A DNA stretch of 64,000 nucleotides from Microbacteriaceae bacterium (GCA_009780695.1 WQZN01000008.1:1-64000); one strand, 5' to 3'; shown: positions 9,798 to 20,273, counted from the first letter of the stretch. Notes: a model not told the origin generated them from the letters alone. Program-made: numbers and translations.

Positions 9798-11843
9798 ATG
9801 TCGGATGACTCGAACCCGCTCCTCTCCCCCAGCACCCTCGACTACCGGCTGCCGCCGTTCGCGCTGATCGCCGACGAGCACTATGCGCCGGCCTTCGAGG
9901 TCGGCTTCGCCGAGCAGCTCGCCGAGATCGCCGCGATCACGTCGAACCCCGAGGCGCCGACCTTCGAGAACACGCTCGTGCCGCTCGAACGCTCGGGCCA
10001 GACGCTGCGTCGCGTGGCCTATGTGTTCTACAACAAGTCGTCTGCGGACTCGACGGACGCCACGAACGCGCTCGACGAAGAGCTCGCACCGCGCGCCGCC
10101 GCGCACGACGACGCCATCAAGCTCGACTCCGTGCTCTACGAGCGCATCCGCACCGTGCACGCGGGGCTCGCCGAACGCAGCGACCTCTCCCCCGAGGCGC
10201 ACTACCTCGTCAAGCGGCACCTCACCGATTTCACCCTGGCCGGCGCCGGGCTGGATGCCGCGGCCAAGGCCCGGCTGTCGGAGCTCAACCAGCGCATCTC
10301 GGGCCTTCAGGCCAAGTTCGAGAAGCAGCTGCTGGCCGACACGAACGACCTCGCCGTGGTGTTCGACTCCGCGGACGAGCTCGAGGGGCTCGGCGAGGGC
10401 GAGCTGTCGGCGGCGGCCGAGGCGGCGAACGGTCGCGGGCTCGAGGGCAAGTACCTCGTCACGCTCGTGCTGCCGACGGGGCATCCCTGGCTCTCCTCGC
10501 TCGTGCGGCCCGAGAGCCGCGCGCGCATCATGACCGCTTCGCGTTCGCGCGGGGCGCGCCGCGGCGAGCACGACAACCGACCGCTCGTGCTCGAGCTGGC
10601 CCGCCTGCGCGCACGCCGCGCCGAGCTGCTCGGCTTCGCGAGCCACGCCGACTATGTGACCGCCGGCCAGACCGCCGGCAGCGCTGCCAACGTCGCAGTC
10701 ATGCTCGGCAAACTCGCCCCCGCCGCCGCCCGCAACGCGCGCCGCGAGCACGCCGCCCTCGAAGAGCTGGCCGGTGAGGCTGTCGCCGCGCCCGACTGGT
10801 CGTTCTGGACCGAGAAGGTGCGCACCGCGCAGTACGACGTCGACACGGCCGCGCTGCGCCCGTACTTCGAGGCCGAGCGCGTGCTGCAGGACGGCGTGTT
10901 CTTCGCAGCCACCCGGCTGTACGGCATCACCTTCGCCGAACGCCCCGACCTCGTCGCCTACCACCCGGACGTCCGCGTCTTCGAGGTCGCCGACGAGGAC
11001 GGCTCGCCGATCGGCCTGTTCCTCTACGACCTCTACACGCGCGACTCGAAGCGCGGCGGCGCATGGATGAACAGCCTCGTCGATGCGTCCGAGCTGCTCG
11101 ACGAGCCGACGACGATCGTCGTCAACAACCACAACGTGCCGAAGCCCGCAGCCGGCGAGCCGACGTTGCTGACGTTCGACGAGGTCGGCACGCTCTTCCA
11201 CGAGTTCGGCCACGCGCTGCACGGGCTCTTCGGCCATGCGGTGTACCCGCGCTTCGCGGGCACGAGCGTGCACCGCGACTTCGTCGAGTTCCCGTCGCAG
11301 GTGAACGAGATGTGGATGCTGTGGCCCGAGGTGCTCGCGAACTACGCGAAGCACTTCCAGACCGGCGAGCCGATCCCGCAGGACGTCGTCGACCGCATCG
11401 TCGCGTCCGAGACCTTCAACGAGGGCTTCGCGACCTCCGAGTACCTCGGTGCGGCGCTGCTCGACCAGGCATGGCACACGCTGTCGGCGGAGCAGGCGGA
11501 TGCCGTCGCCGAGGTGCCCGGGTTCGAGGCATCCGCCCTCACCGCCGTCGGCCTCGACTTCGGGCCTGTGCCGCCGCGCTATCAGAGCTCGTACTTCGCC
11601 CACACCTTCTCGGGCGGCTACGACGCCCAGTACTACTCGTACATCTGGAGCGAGGTGCTCGACGCGGACACCGTCGAGTGGTTCAAGCAGAACGGGGGCC
11701 TCACCCGTGCGAACGGCGACCGCTTCCGATCGCGGCTGCTCGGCGTCGGCGGCACCAAGGACCCGATCGAGGCGTATGTCGACTTCCGTGGTCGCACCGC
11801 CGACCTGGCTCCGCTGCTGAAGCGCCGCGGGCTGGCCGACTGA
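9798..11843 (+). CDS. M3 family zinc metallopeptidase (peptidyl-dipeptidase Dcp-like)
   Basis: A 681-residue cytoplasmic oligopeptidase that degrades short peptides. The zinc motif LFHEFGHALHGLFG lies near residue 468, followed by the third-ligand region RDFVEFPSQVNEMW, both characteristic of M3 peptidases. The length matches Dcp. I chose ATG 9798 (MSDDSNPLLSPS) rather than the in-frame GTG 9789, because the TAGGGT box ends at 9790. Transcription ends at a strong bidirectional hairpin shared with clpX. Confidence 0.93.
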   Translation: MSDDSNPLLSPSTLDYRLPPFALIADEHYAPAFEVGFAEQLAEIAAITSNPEAPTFENTLVPLERSGQTLRRVAYVFYNKSSADSTDATNALDEELAPRAAAHDDAIKLDSVLYERIRTVHAGLAERSDLSPEAHYLVKRHLTDFTLAGAGLDAAAKARLSELNQRISGLQAKFEKQLLADTNDLAVVFDSADELEGLGEGELSAAAEAANGRGLEGKYLVTLVLPTGHPWLSSLVRPESRARIMTASRSRGARRGEHDNRPLVLELARLRARRAELLGFASHADYVTAGQTAGSAANVAVMLGKLAPAAARNARREHAALEELAGEAVAAPDWSFWTEKVRTAQYDVDTAALRPYFEAERVLQDGVFFAATRLYGITFAERPDLVAYHPDVRVFEVADEDGSPIGLFLYDLYTRDSKRGGAWMNSLVDASELLDEPTTIVVNNHNVPKPAAGEPTLLTFDEVGTLFHEFGHALHGLFGHAVYPRFAGTSVHRDFVEFPSQVNEMWMLWPEVLANYAKHFQTGEPIPQDVVDRIVASETFNEGFATSEYLGAALLDQAWHTLSAEQADAVAEVPGFEASALTAVGLDFGPVPPRYQSSYFAHTFSGGYDAQYYSYIWSEVLDADTVEWFKQNGGLTRANGDRFRSRLLGVGGTKDPIEAYVDFRGRTADLAPLLKRRGLAD

Positions 11844-11846
11844 GAC

Positions 11847-11882
11847 GATCGGGGCCGGTGCCTTCCGGCACCGGCCCCGATC
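11847..11882. terminator. Bidirectional terminator between the M3 peptidase gene and clpX
   Basis: A perfect 16-bp inverted repeat (11847-11862 and 11867-11882) with a TTCC loop separates two converging genes. The T-run is weak on both sides, as is common in high-GC actinobacteria. Confidence 0.85.
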
Positions 11883-11894
11883 ACGCAGTCCGCT

Positions 11895-13175
<1,281 letters not shown>

Positions 13176-13243
13176 GTGCGATTCCTCCGTAATGGACACA
13201 GCCCCCGTCGGCGTGAGGCGGGGTGCCTCCGATGAGCCTAACG

Positions 13244-13288
13244 CGAGGGGCCGACATCGGCAGGGATCTGCTGGATGTCGGCCCCTCG
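13244..13288 (-). terminator. Terminator downstream of clpP2
   Basis: A perfect 15-bp stem (13244-13258 and 13274-13288) with a 15-base loop lies between the clpP2 stop and the clpX start. It should separate the two transcripts. Confidence 0.75.
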
Positions 13289-13310
13289 TGTCAACGGGCT
13301 CGGCCCGGGC

Positions 13311-13979
13311 CTACTTGGTCAGCGCCGCCGGAACCGTCTTGCGGCTCGAGAGCACCTGGTCGATGAGGCCGTACTCGAGGGCCTCGGCCGCCGACAGGAT
13401 CTTGTCGCGGTCGATGTCCTTGTTGACCTCGGCCTGGGTCTTGTTGGAGTGCTTCGCGAGCGTCTCCTCCAGCCAGGTGCGCATGCGCATGATCTCGTTC
13501 GCCTGGATCTCGATGTCCGACGCCTGCCCGCGGCCGGCCTCGCCGACGGCGGGTTGGTGGATCAGAATGCGGGCGTTCGGCAGCGCGAGGCGCTTGCCGG
13601 GCGTGCCCGCGGCGGTGAGCACGGCGGCGGCCGAGGCGGCCTGGCCGAGCACGACCGTCTGGATCTGCGGGCGGATGTACTGCATCGTGTCGTAGATCGC
13701 CGTCATCGCGGTGAACGAGCCACCGGGCGAGTTGATGTACATCACGATGTCGCGGTCCGGGTCCTGGCTCTCGAGCACGAGCAGCTGGGCCATGATGTCG
13801 TCGGCGCTCGCGTCGTCGACCTGGACGCCCAGGAAGATGATGCGGTCCTCGAAGAGCTTCGCGTACGGGTCCTGGCGCTTGTAGCCGTAGGCCGTGCGCT
13901 CCTCGAAGCTCGGCAGAATGTAGCGGGAGTTCGGCATCTGCAGAGCCGAGCCGCCTGCCATGAAGTTGGGCGTGTCCAT
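13311..13979 (-). CDS. clpP2: ATP-dependent Clp protease proteolytic subunit ClpP2
   Basis: A 222-residue serine peptidase subunit. The catalytic serine is in GQAASAAAVLTAAG, the histidine in RILIHQPAV, and [19 protein letters not shown] is the substrate-binding strand. The N-terminal SRYILPSFEERTAYG marks the ClpP2 type of actinobacteria, where ClpP1 and ClpP2 form a mixed tetradecamer. It follows clpP1 with a 28-base gap and ends at the terminator before clpX. Confidence 0.95.
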   Translation of the reverse strand: MDTPNFMAGGSALQMPNSRYILPSFEERTAYGYKRQDPYAKLFEDRIIFLGVQVDDASADDIMAQLLVLESQDPDRDIVMYINSPGGSFTAMTAIYDTMQYIRPQIQTVVLGQAASAAAVLTAAGTPGKRLALPNARILIHQPAVGEAGRGQASDIEIQANEIMRMRTWLEETLAKHSNKTQAEVNKDIDRDKILSAAEALEYGLIDQVLSSRKTVPAALTK

Positions 13980-14007
13980 GTTTCTTCAGTCCTCTTCTTC
14001 GCTCTCG

Positions 14008-14595
14008 CTACTGCCGCTCGGTCCCGCCGCCGCCCGAGACATCGCTCGCGCTCTCGCGGATGTGGTCGACGAAGCCGTATTCCAGCGCCTCCTGCGCGGT
14101 GAACCAGCGGTCGCGGTCGCCGTCGGCGTTGATCTGCTCGACGGTCTTGCCCGTCGCCGCCGCGGTGATCTCGGCGAGGCGCTTCTTCATGTCGAGGATG
14201 AGCGCGGCCTGAGTCTGGATGTCGCTCGCGGTGCCCCCGAAGCCGCCGTGGGGCTGGTGCAGCAGCACGCGCGCGTTCGGCGTGATGTAGCGCTTGCCCT
14301 TGGTGCCGGCGGTCAGCAGCAGCTGCCCCATCGACGCCGCCATGCCGATGCCGACCGTCACGATGTCGTTCGGCACGAACTGCATGGTGTCGTAGATCGC
14401 CATGCCGGCCGTGATCGAGCCGCCGGGCGAGTTGATGTAGAGGTAGATGTCCTTCTTCGGGTCCTCGGCGGCGAGCAGGAGGAGCTTCGCGGCGATCTCG
14501 TTCGCGTTGTCGTCCCGCACCTCTTCGCCGAGCCAGACGATCCGGTCCCTCAGCAGTCGATCGAAAACACTGTTGGGCAGTGTCTGTTCGGCCAT
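14008..14595 (-). CDS. clpP1: ATP-dependent Clp protease proteolytic subunit ClpP1
   Basis: A 195-residue serine peptidase subunit that partners with ClpP2. The catalytic serine is in [16 protein letters not shown], the histidine in [10 protein letters not shown], and the aspartate probably in [18 protein letters not shown] start at ATG 14593-14595 ([15 protein letters not shown]); the longer frame to 14763 enters the tig terminator. A TATGC-like box is not obvious, but about 120 bases upstream are free for a promoter. Confidence 0.95.
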   Translation of the reverse strand: MAEQTLPNSVFDRLLRDRIVWLGEEVRDDNANEIAAKLLLLAAEDPKKDIYLYINSPGGSITAGMAIYDTMQFVPNDIVTVGIGMAASMGQLLLTAGTKGKRYITPNARVLLHQPHGGFGGTASDIQTQAALILDMKKRLAEITAAATGKTVEQINADGDRDRWFTAQEALEYGFVDHIRESASDVSGGGGTERQ

Positions 14596-14716
14596 GTGTG
14601 ACGCTCCGTTTCCGTAAGTAGCTGCATCGAATCTATCGGGGGTCAACGCGGCCGCTCGCGGCTGTTCGCCCACGGCGCATGCGGCGGCGCGGCATCCTCG
14701 ACACGGCACGCTTAAA

Positions 14717-14756
14717 CGAGAGGATGCCGGGGCCATCGGCACCCGGCATCCTCTCG
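14717..14756 (-). terminator. Terminator downstream of tig
   Basis: A perfect 15-bp stem (14717-14731 and 14742-14756) with a 10-base loop lies 11 bases after the tig stop codon. Reading on the minus strand, TTTAAG follows. Confidence 0.85.
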
Positions 14757-14767
14757 TGCTCACTCGC

Positions 14768-16207
14768 CTACTCGGCGGCGGCCTCAGCCTTCTTGGCCGA
14801 CTTCTTCGCGGCCTTCTTGGCGGGCTTCTCGTTCGCCTCGGCGATCGCCTCAGCGGCGTCGGCCACGGCGGCCTCGTCGCCCTCGGCCTCGTCCGGCTCG
14901 GCCGAGAGGACGACCTCGGAGTCGTCGTCCTGGTCGATCGCGACGAAGTCCGAGAGGTCTACGGCGTTGCCGTCGGTGTCGGTCACGACCGCCTTGCCGA
15001 GCACGATCGCGATCGCCTTGTTGCGGGCGACCTCGCCGACCATCTGCGGGATCTGGCCGTTCTCGGACAGCACCTTGACGAACTCGTTCGGGTCCATGCC
15101 GTACTGGGCGGCGGCCTGCACGAGGTAGGAGGTCAGCTCGTTCTGGCTGACGGTGACCTTCTCGGCCTCGGCGATCTCGTCGAAGAGGATCTGCGTGCGC
15201 AGGGCCTTCTCGCTCGCCTCGGTGACCTCGGCGCGGTGCGTCTCGTCCTCGAGGCGCTCCTCGGCCTCGAGGTGACGGTGCACCTCGTCCTCGATGACGC
15301 CGGCGGGGACCTCGATCTGGGTCTTCTCGAGCAGCGTCTCGACGAGCTTGTTGCGCGCCTCGGCGCCCTGGCCGTAGTTCTTCGAGCGGGCGGCCTCGGT
15401 CTTGAGGCCCTCGCGCAGCTCGGCGATCGTGTCGTACTCGCTCGAGATCTGGGCGAAGTCGTCGTCGGCCTCGGGCAGCTCGCGCTCCTTGACGGAGTTG
15501 AGCGTGACGGTGATCTCGGCGTCCTCGCCCTCGTGGTCGCCGCCGAGCAGCTTCGACGCGAAGGTCGTGGTCTCGCCGGCGGTGAGGCTGTCGAGGGCCT
15601 CGTCGAGACCCTCGATCAGGTCGCCCGAGCCGAGCTCGTAGGAGATGTTGTCGGCAGTGTCGACCTCGGTGTCGCCGATCTTGGCGGTGAGGTCGATCTG
15701 GGCGAAGTCACCGGACTTGGCCGGGCGGTCGACCGTGACGAGCGTGCCGAAGCGGCTGCGCAAGCGGTCGAGCTCGGCGTCGACGTCCTCATCGGTCACG
15801 ACGCTCGAGGCGACCTCGATGGCGAGCTTGTCGTAGTCGGGCACCGTGATCTCGGGGCGCACGTCGACCTCGAAGGTGACCACGAGGTCGCCGGCGAAGG
15901 TGTTCACATCGGGCACCGACACGATGTCGGCCTCGGGGCGGCCCAGCGGGCGGACCTTGGTCTCGGTGACGGCCTCGCGGTAGGCGCCCTCGAGCGAGTC
16001 GTTGATGGCGTGCTCCAGCACGGCGCCCTTGCCGACACGGGTGTCGATGATGGCCGGCGGCACCTTGCCCTTGCGGAAGCCCGGGATCGTCACATCGGCG
16101 GCGATGTGCTCGTAGGCGTGGTCAATGGAGGGCTTGAGCTGCTCGGGCGTCACCGTGGCGGTGAGCTTCACGCGCGTCGGGCTCAGCTGTTCGACCGTGG
16201 TAGTCAC
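14768..16207 (-). CDS. tig: Trigger factor (ribosome-associated chaperone)
   Basis: A 479-residue peptidyl-prolyl isomerase and chaperone at the ribosome exit tunnel. The N-terminal ribosome-binding signature is [13 protein letters not shown] near residue 45, and the FKBP-like domain follows near residue 160 ([19 protein letters not shown]). The C-terminus ends in a low-complexity Lys/Ala tail ([11 protein letters not shown]), seen in some actinobacterial homologues. The start is GTG 16205-16207 with AGGAGA upstream. Two tRNA genes lie upstream on the same strand. Confidence 0.95.
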   Translation of the reverse strand: MTTTVEQLSPTRVKLTATVTPEQLKPSIDHAYEHIAADVTIPGFRKGKVPPAIIDTRVGKGAVLEHAINDSLEGAYREAVTETKVRPLGRPEADIVSVPDVNTFAGDLVVTFEVDVRPEITVPDYDKLAIEVASSVVTDEDVDAELDRLRSRFGTLVTVDRPAKSGDFAQIDLTAKIGDTEVDTADNISYELGSGDLIEGLDEALDSLTAGETTTFASKLLGGDHEGEDAEITVTLNSVKERELPEADDDFAQISSEYDTIAELREGLKTEAARSKNYGQGAEARNKLVETLLEKTQIEVPAGVIEDEVHRHLEAEERLEDETHRAEVTEASEKALRTQILFDEIAEAEKVTVSQNELTSYLVQAAAQYGMDPNEFVKVLSENGQIPQMVGEVARNKAIAIVLGKAVVTDTDGNAVDLSDFVAIDQDDDSEVVLSAEPDEAEGDEAAVADAAEAIAEANEKPAKKAAKKSAKKAEAAAE

Positions 16208-16288
16208 TGGGTGGTTCTCCTGTTTGTTGGACCCTGGTTCTAAAAGGGCGCTGTGTGCGGCATCCGCTTCATTCACCGGACACGCCGG

Positions 16289-16363
16289 TCGGGGCGACAG
16301 GATTTGAACCTGCGGCCTCCCGCTCCCAAAGCGGGCGCTCTAGCCAAGCTGAGCTACGCCCCG
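16289..16363 (-). tRNA. tRNA-Pro (anticodon TGG)
   Basis: The 7-bp acceptor stem CGGGGCG/CGCCCCG, discriminator A73, anticodon stem CCCGC/GCGGG with loop TTTGGGA, and T-arm GGTTCAAATCC all fit. CCA is not encoded. It lies 81 bases upstream of tig; nothing else is recognisable at 16208-16288. Confidence 0.95.
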
Positions 16364-16393
16364 GATGCTTGCGATCCGCACGGTGGTACCGCG

Positions 16394-16464
16394 AGGGGGC
16401 GACGGGAATCGAACCCGCGTAATCAGTTTGGAAGACTGAGGCTCTACCATTGAGCTACGCCCCC
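16394..16464 (-). tRNA. tRNA-Gly (anticodon TCC)
   Basis: The acceptor stem GGGGGCG/CGCCCCC, discriminator T73 (usual for bacterial tRNA-Gly), anticodon loop CTTCCAA and T-arm GGGTTCGATTCCC fit. CCA is not encoded. It is 30 bases from tRNA-Pro, in the same orientation, so both are likely cotranscribed. Between 16465 and 16572 no gene is seen. Confidence 0.95.
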
Positions 16465-16572
16465 GGAGGGTGGTTTCGCCGCCCGGAGGCAGCCGCACCA
16501 GCATACGGTATGCGTCTGCCGGGTTCCCGTCGCGCACCTCGCGTCGCGGCATCGACAGTCGGCCGCGCGGCA

Positions 16573-16578
16573 TATGCT
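16573..16578 (+). promoter_or_regulatory. -10 box (TATGCT) before the first Pr6Pr-type gene
   Basis: TATGCT ends 7 bases before GTG 16586, which predicts a leaderless transcript and argues against the in-frame ATG 16574 that overlaps the box. Confidence 0.4.
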
Positions 16579-16585
16579 GCCACGC

Positions 16586-17233
16586 GTGAAATACACCGTC
16601 GCAGCGCTGCGATTCGTCGTGAGCGCGCTCATGCTCACCGCCGTCACCCGCTCGTTCGTGTTCGACGCGACCCACGGCGGGGACATCTGGCCGTGGGACT
16701 GGTTCGGCTACTTCACCAACCAGAACAACCTCGCGGCGGGCTTCGTGCTGAGCTTCGCCGCGGTGACCCTGCTGCAGGGGCGCCGCCGTCGCTGGCTCGA
16801 GTACGCGCGCGGCGCCGTCACCGTCTACGTGTTCATCGTCGGCACCGTGTACTGGACCCTGCTCGCCCCGGTCATGCCGCCCGAGATCGTGTGGACCAAC
16901 GACATCGTGCACGGCGTCATGCCGGCCTACGCCCTGCTCGACTGGCTGTTCATCGGCGACCGCGCCCCGCTGCGCTACTCGAAGATGTGGGTCATCTTCC
17001 CCTACGCCCTGGTCTGGCTCGCCGTCACGCTCACGCGCGGTGCGACCGACGGCTGGGTTCCCTACCCGTTCCTCGACCCGAAGACCGGGTACCTGAGCGT
17101 GTCGCTCTATTGCGGCGCGATCGTCGTGATCGCCGCCATCGTGACGGCGATCTTCTGGGTGGCGAGCCGCTGGCGCGGACTGGTTCTCGCCGTGCAGGCC
17201 CCCGTGCCGCTCACGACGGCTGCAACGGCCTGA
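16586..17233 (+). CDS. Pr6Pr-type integral membrane protein, copy 1
   Basis: A 215-residue protein with about six membrane segments. Shared marks with copy 2 are WFGYFTNQNNLAAG, YARGAVTVYVFIVGTVYW, LLDWLFIGDR and GATDGWVPYPFLDP. Such proteins are listed as Pr6Pr family membrane proteins; their role is unknown. The alternative start ATG 16574 adds four residues. Copy 2 begins 3 bases after the stop, so the pair is an operon born from tandem duplication. Confidence 0.82.
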   Translation: MKYTVAALRFVVSALMLTAVTRSFVFDATHGGDIWPWDWFGYFTNQNNLAAGFVLSFAAVTLLQGRRRRWLEYARGAVTVYVFIVGTVYWTLLAPVMPPEIVWTNDIVHGVMPAYALLDWLFIGDRAPLRYSKMWVIFPYALVWLAVTLTRGATDGWVPYPFLDPKTGYLSVSLYCGAIVVIAAIVTAIFWVASRWRGLVLAVQAPVPLTTAATA

Positions 17234-17236
17234 TCG

Positions 17237-17857
17237 ATGATCGCTCTGGCGCGCTGGGCGGTGGCCGCCCTGATCCTGGTCGCCGTCGGCGCGACCCTCG
17301 CCGAGGCCGTCGAGCGCACCGGAGGCATCAACCCCTTCAACTTCTTCGGCTACTTCACGATCCAATCGAACCTTCTTCTCGCGCTCGTGCTCGTCCTCTC
17401 GGGCACCGGGCTCGGACGCTGGTCGGCAGGGCTGCCCTATGCGCGCGGCGCCGTCACGGTCTACATCGTCATCGTCGGTGTGGTCTACGGGACCCTGCTC
17501 GCGCCTCTCGCCGAAGCCGGCGGGGTCCCCGTGCCGTGGGCGAACACGATCCTGCACAACGTCAGCCCGGTTCTCGCGGCGCTCGACTGGCTGGTCGTCG
17601 GCGATCGTCCGCGTCTGCGCTGGTCACGGCTCTGGGTCCTGCTGCCGTACCCGGCTGTCTGGGTCGCGGTGGTGCTGGCCCGGGGCGCGACCGATGGGTG
17701 GGTGCCCTATCCGTTCCTGGCGCCGTCGCAGGGTTACGGGGTGGTCGCCGCATACTGCGGGGCGATCTTCGTTCTGGCCCTCGCCTTCGGCGCCATCGCC
17801 TGGCTGGTCACACGTTGGCGCGGTCTGATCCGTCGCTCTCAGCGGATCGCGTCGTAG
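17237..17857 (+). CDS. Pr6Pr-type integral membrane protein, copy 2
   Basis: A 206-residue paralogue of the preceding gene, sharing FFGYFTIQSNLLLA, LPYARGAVTVYIVIVG, LDWLVVGDRPRLRWSRLW and GATDGWVPYPFLAP in the same order. The divergence suggests an old duplication. The 3' end overlaps the convergent amidohydrolase-like gene by 19 bases. Function unknown. Confidence 0.82.
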   Translation: MIALARWAVAALILVAVGATLAEAVERTGGINPFNFFGYFTIQSNLLLALVLVLSGTGLGRWSAGLPYARGAVTVYIVIVGVVYGTLLAPLAEAGGVPVPWANTILHNVSPVLAALDWLVVGDRPRLRWSRLWVLLPYPAVWVAVVLARGATDGWVPYPFLAPSQGYGVVAAYCGAIFVLALAFGAIAWLVTRWRGLIRRSQRIAS

Positions 17858-18714
17858 GTGAACCGGCCCGCGACCATCGTCGCGGCGACCGGCTGCTCGC
17901 GCAGCGCGGCGGGGTCGAGCCCGCGCGGGTCGTCGGCGAGCACGACGAGGTCGGCGGGCTCGCCGACGGCGATGCGGGAGCGCGCGGATGCCTCGAGCGC
18001 CTGCCCCACGGACAGCCCGCGCTCCATCGCGGCGGCCACGGTGCGCCACGGGTCGAGGGCCTGCTCCCCCGCCGCCTCGGCCGGCACGATCACGCCGCGG
18101 GCCCCGGTCGCATCGAGGGCGTGCCGCACGGACGCGACCTCCGCCTCGCCCGCCTCGACGACCACCTCGATGCCGAAACTGCGGGCACGCCGCAGCAGGC
18201 CGTGATCGCGCGCTTCCTCGGCGGTGAGGGTCAGCGAGCCCAGCGTCAGCAGGCCCGTCGGGTCGAGAGCCGACCCCGTGCAGAGGCCTGCCGCGATGAC
18301 CCGCTCGAGCCGCTCGCGCCCGAAGCACGCCACGATGCGCACCTCGTCGAAGCCCGCGCCGAAGCGGCGCTCCCATGCGTCAGCGGGGTCGCCGGGCCCC
18401 AGATCGACCACGCCCACGACGCCGCGGGCGGCCGCGGCCTCCCCCGCCTCATGCGCCCACGCGTCGACGGACTCCTGCGGCAGCCTCACGGCCTCGTCGG
18501 GCGCATGGCCGCCGCGCGACGCGACCGCCCACTCGGCGAAGCGGATGCCGCGGCCCCACAGCCCCGGGATCAGCACATGGCCGTCGAGCTCGACGTGCTC
18601 GCCGGGCGCCGGCACCTCGCTCGCGACAGTGACGGCGGTGATCCTCGCGCCGGTCACGGTGACGTCGACGAGCCGGCCGTCGACCAGGCGTGCACCGCTG
18701 AACGTCAAGGTCAC
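17839..18714 (-). CDS. Degenerate amidohydrolase-like protein
   Basis: A 291-residue protein with the amidohydrolase composite-domain features at both ends: LVDGRLVDVTVTGARI and GHVLIPGLWG near the N-terminus, and SRIAVGEPADLVVLADDP near the C-terminus. Active family members carry an HxH metal motif right after PGLWD; here the text is PGLWGRGIRFAEW, without it. Later histidine motifs are also missing, and the protein is roughly half the usual length. I infer a non-catalytic or repurposed protein. GTG start with GGAGG upstream; it lies downstream of the Nei-type glycosylase. Confidence 0.75.
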   Translation of the reverse strand: MTLTFSGARLVDGRLVDVTVTGARITAVTVASEVPAPGEHVELDGHVLIPGLWGRGIRFAEWAVASRGGHAPDEAVRLPQESVDAWAHEAGEAAAARGVVGVVDLGPGDPADAWERRFGAGFDEVRIVACFGRERLERVIAAGLCTGSALDPTGLLTLGSLTLTAEEARDHGLLRRARSFGIEVVVEAGEAEVASVRHALDATGARGVIVPAEAAGEQALDPWRTVAAAMERGLSVGQALEASARSRIAVGEPADLVVLADDPRGLDPAALREQPVAATMVAGRFTYDAIR

Positions 18715-18731
18715 GCCGTGCCTCCTTCAGC

Positions 18732-19751
18732 TCACTGCTGGCAGTTGGGGCACCAGTAGAGCTTGCGGTTGGCGAGCTCCTTCATCACGATGTGCGTGCC
18801 GCAGACGCGACACGGCAGTCCCGTGCGGTGGTACACCCAGTGGCGATCATCCCGCTTCGCCATGGCCTTGCGGTAGTCCTCGCCGGTGAGTCCGTCCATG
18901 GTCATCATCTGGCCGGTGCGCACGCCGACGTCGAGCAGGTGCACCCAGTCGCGCCACAGGGCGCGCGCCGCGTCCTCGGGGACCTGCTTGCCCGGGGTGT
19001 ACGGGTCGAGGCGGGCACGGAACAGCAGCTCGGCGCGATAGACGTTGCCGATGCCGCTCACGACCGACTGGTCCATGAGCAGCTGCGCGATCGGCTGGTT
19101 CGACTTGCGGATGCGGGCCACGACGCGATCCTCCGCGGCGGCCGAGTCGTCGTTGAGCGGATCCGGGCCGAGCCGGTCGATGACCTGCTGCACCTCGAAC
19201 GCGCTGACGGCCTCGCACGCGGTCGGGCCGCGGAGGTCGGCGCACGCCGTGTCGGTGAGGAGCCGGACGCGCACCGCGCCGACGGGCGGGGGCGGGAAGT
19301 CGAAGTCGGAGTCGTCCTCGCGCTCCGACTCGGACATCCTCAGCCGAGCCTTGCGCGGAGCGCCGATCGAGTGGATCGAGTCCTCGCCGTCATGGTCGTC
19401 GAGGTAGTCCGCATCGGTCTCGAGCCCCGTGCCCTCGTCGGGCAGCTCGGTTCCGCGCTGGTTGGTCTGCCCCATGCGGCCGCCCGCCGAGCGGATCGTC
19501 GCATCGGTCGTGATCTCGCCCGCGAAGTCCCACGCGCCGTAGAGGCCGAGATGGACGCGCAGCCAGAGCCCGTTGTCGAACTCGAGGAACATCTGCTTGC
19601 CGACGGCGGTCGCGCGCGTCATCGTCGTGCCGTCGAGGGTCTTGGCCCCGGCGGCGAATCGCCCCTGCGGGCTCGAGACGGATACCCGGTGCCCGACGAA
19701 GTTGCGGGCGAACTGACGGGCTATCCGGTGGACGGAGTGCCCTTCGGGCAT
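18732..19751 (-). CDS. Fpg/Nei family DNA glycosylase (endonuclease VIII-like)
   Basis: A 339-residue base-excision repair enzyme. MPEGHSVHRIARQF supplies the catalytic Pro2 and Glu3 of the Nei type; the helix-two-turn-helix region includes QSVVSGIGNVYRAELLFRA, and a C-terminal zinc finger shows CRVCG and CPNC. Between about residues 95 and 155 there is an acidic, charged insert (ADYLDDHDGEDSIHS and SESEREDDSDFDFPPPP) that makes the protein longer than typical Nei. The start overlaps the rpiB stop by one base. Confidence 0.92.
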   Translation of the reverse strand: MPEGHSVHRIARQFARNFVGHRVSVSSPQGRFAAGAKTLDGTTMTRATAVGKQMFLEFDNGLWLRVHLGLYGAWDFAGEITTDATIRSAGGRMGQTNQRGTELPDEGTGLETDADYLDDHDGEDSIHSIGAPRKARLRMSESEREDDSDFDFPPPPVGAVRVRLLTDTACADLRGPTACEAVSAFEVQQVIDRLGPDPLNDDSAAAEDRVVARIRKSNQPIAQLLMDQSVVSGIGNVYRAELLFRARLDPYTPGKQVPEDAARALWRDWVHLLDVGVRTGQMMTMDGLTGEDYRKAMAKRDDRHWVYHRTGLPCRVCGTHIVMKELANRKLYWCPNCQQ

Positions 19752-20239
19752 CAGTGATCGACGCCCTTGCCTGCGATGTCGCCGGTCTGCTCGTACTCCG
19801 CCAGCTGCGCGATGCGGCGCACGTGGCGCTCCTCGTAGGTGAAGGGCTCGGCGACGAACAGGTCGATGAAACGGATCGCCTCGGCCTCGTCGTGCTGACG
19901 CGCGCCGATCGAGATGACGTTCGCGTCGTTGTGCTGGCGGGCGAGGAGCGCCGTCGAGTCGTTCCAGACGAGCGCCGCGCGCACGCCCGTGACCTTGTTG
20001 GCGGCGATCTGCTCGCCGTTGCCGGAACCGCCGAAGACCACGCCGAGCGCCTCGATGCCGGCCTGCTGGTCCTTCACGACGGCCTGGGCGGCGTTGATGC
20101 AGAAGGCCGGGTAGTCGTCGAGCGCGTCGTAGACCGTGGGGCCGTGGTCGAGCACCTCGTGGCCCTGCTCACGCAGGTGCGCCTGGATCGTCTGGCTGAG
20201 TTCGAGGCCTGCGTGGTCGGTGGCGATGTGGATGCGCAT
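19751..20239 (-). CDS. rpiB: Ribose-5-phosphate isomerase B
   Basis: A 162-residue pentose-phosphate enzyme interconverting ribose 5-phosphate and ribulose 5-phosphate. MRIHIATDHAGLELS holds the phosphate-binding and catalytic histidine region, and VVFGGSGNGEQIAANKV is the conserved anion-hole loop. On the minus strand, GATAAT-like bases (about 20246-20252) sit just before the ATG, suggesting a short or absent leader. It heads an rpiB, Nei-type glycosylase, amidohydrolase-like series. Confidence 0.96.
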   Translation of the reverse strand: MRIHIATDHAGLELSQTIQAHLREQGHEVLDHGPTVYDALDDYPAFCINAAQAVVKDQQAGIEALGVVFGGSGNGEQIAANKVTGVRAALVWNDSTALLARQHNDANVISIGARQHDEAEAIRFIDLFVAEPFTYEERHVRRIAQLAEYEQTGDIAGKGVDH

Positions 20240-20273
20240 GGCTCAACATTATCGACGCGCACGGGCCCGCGAC

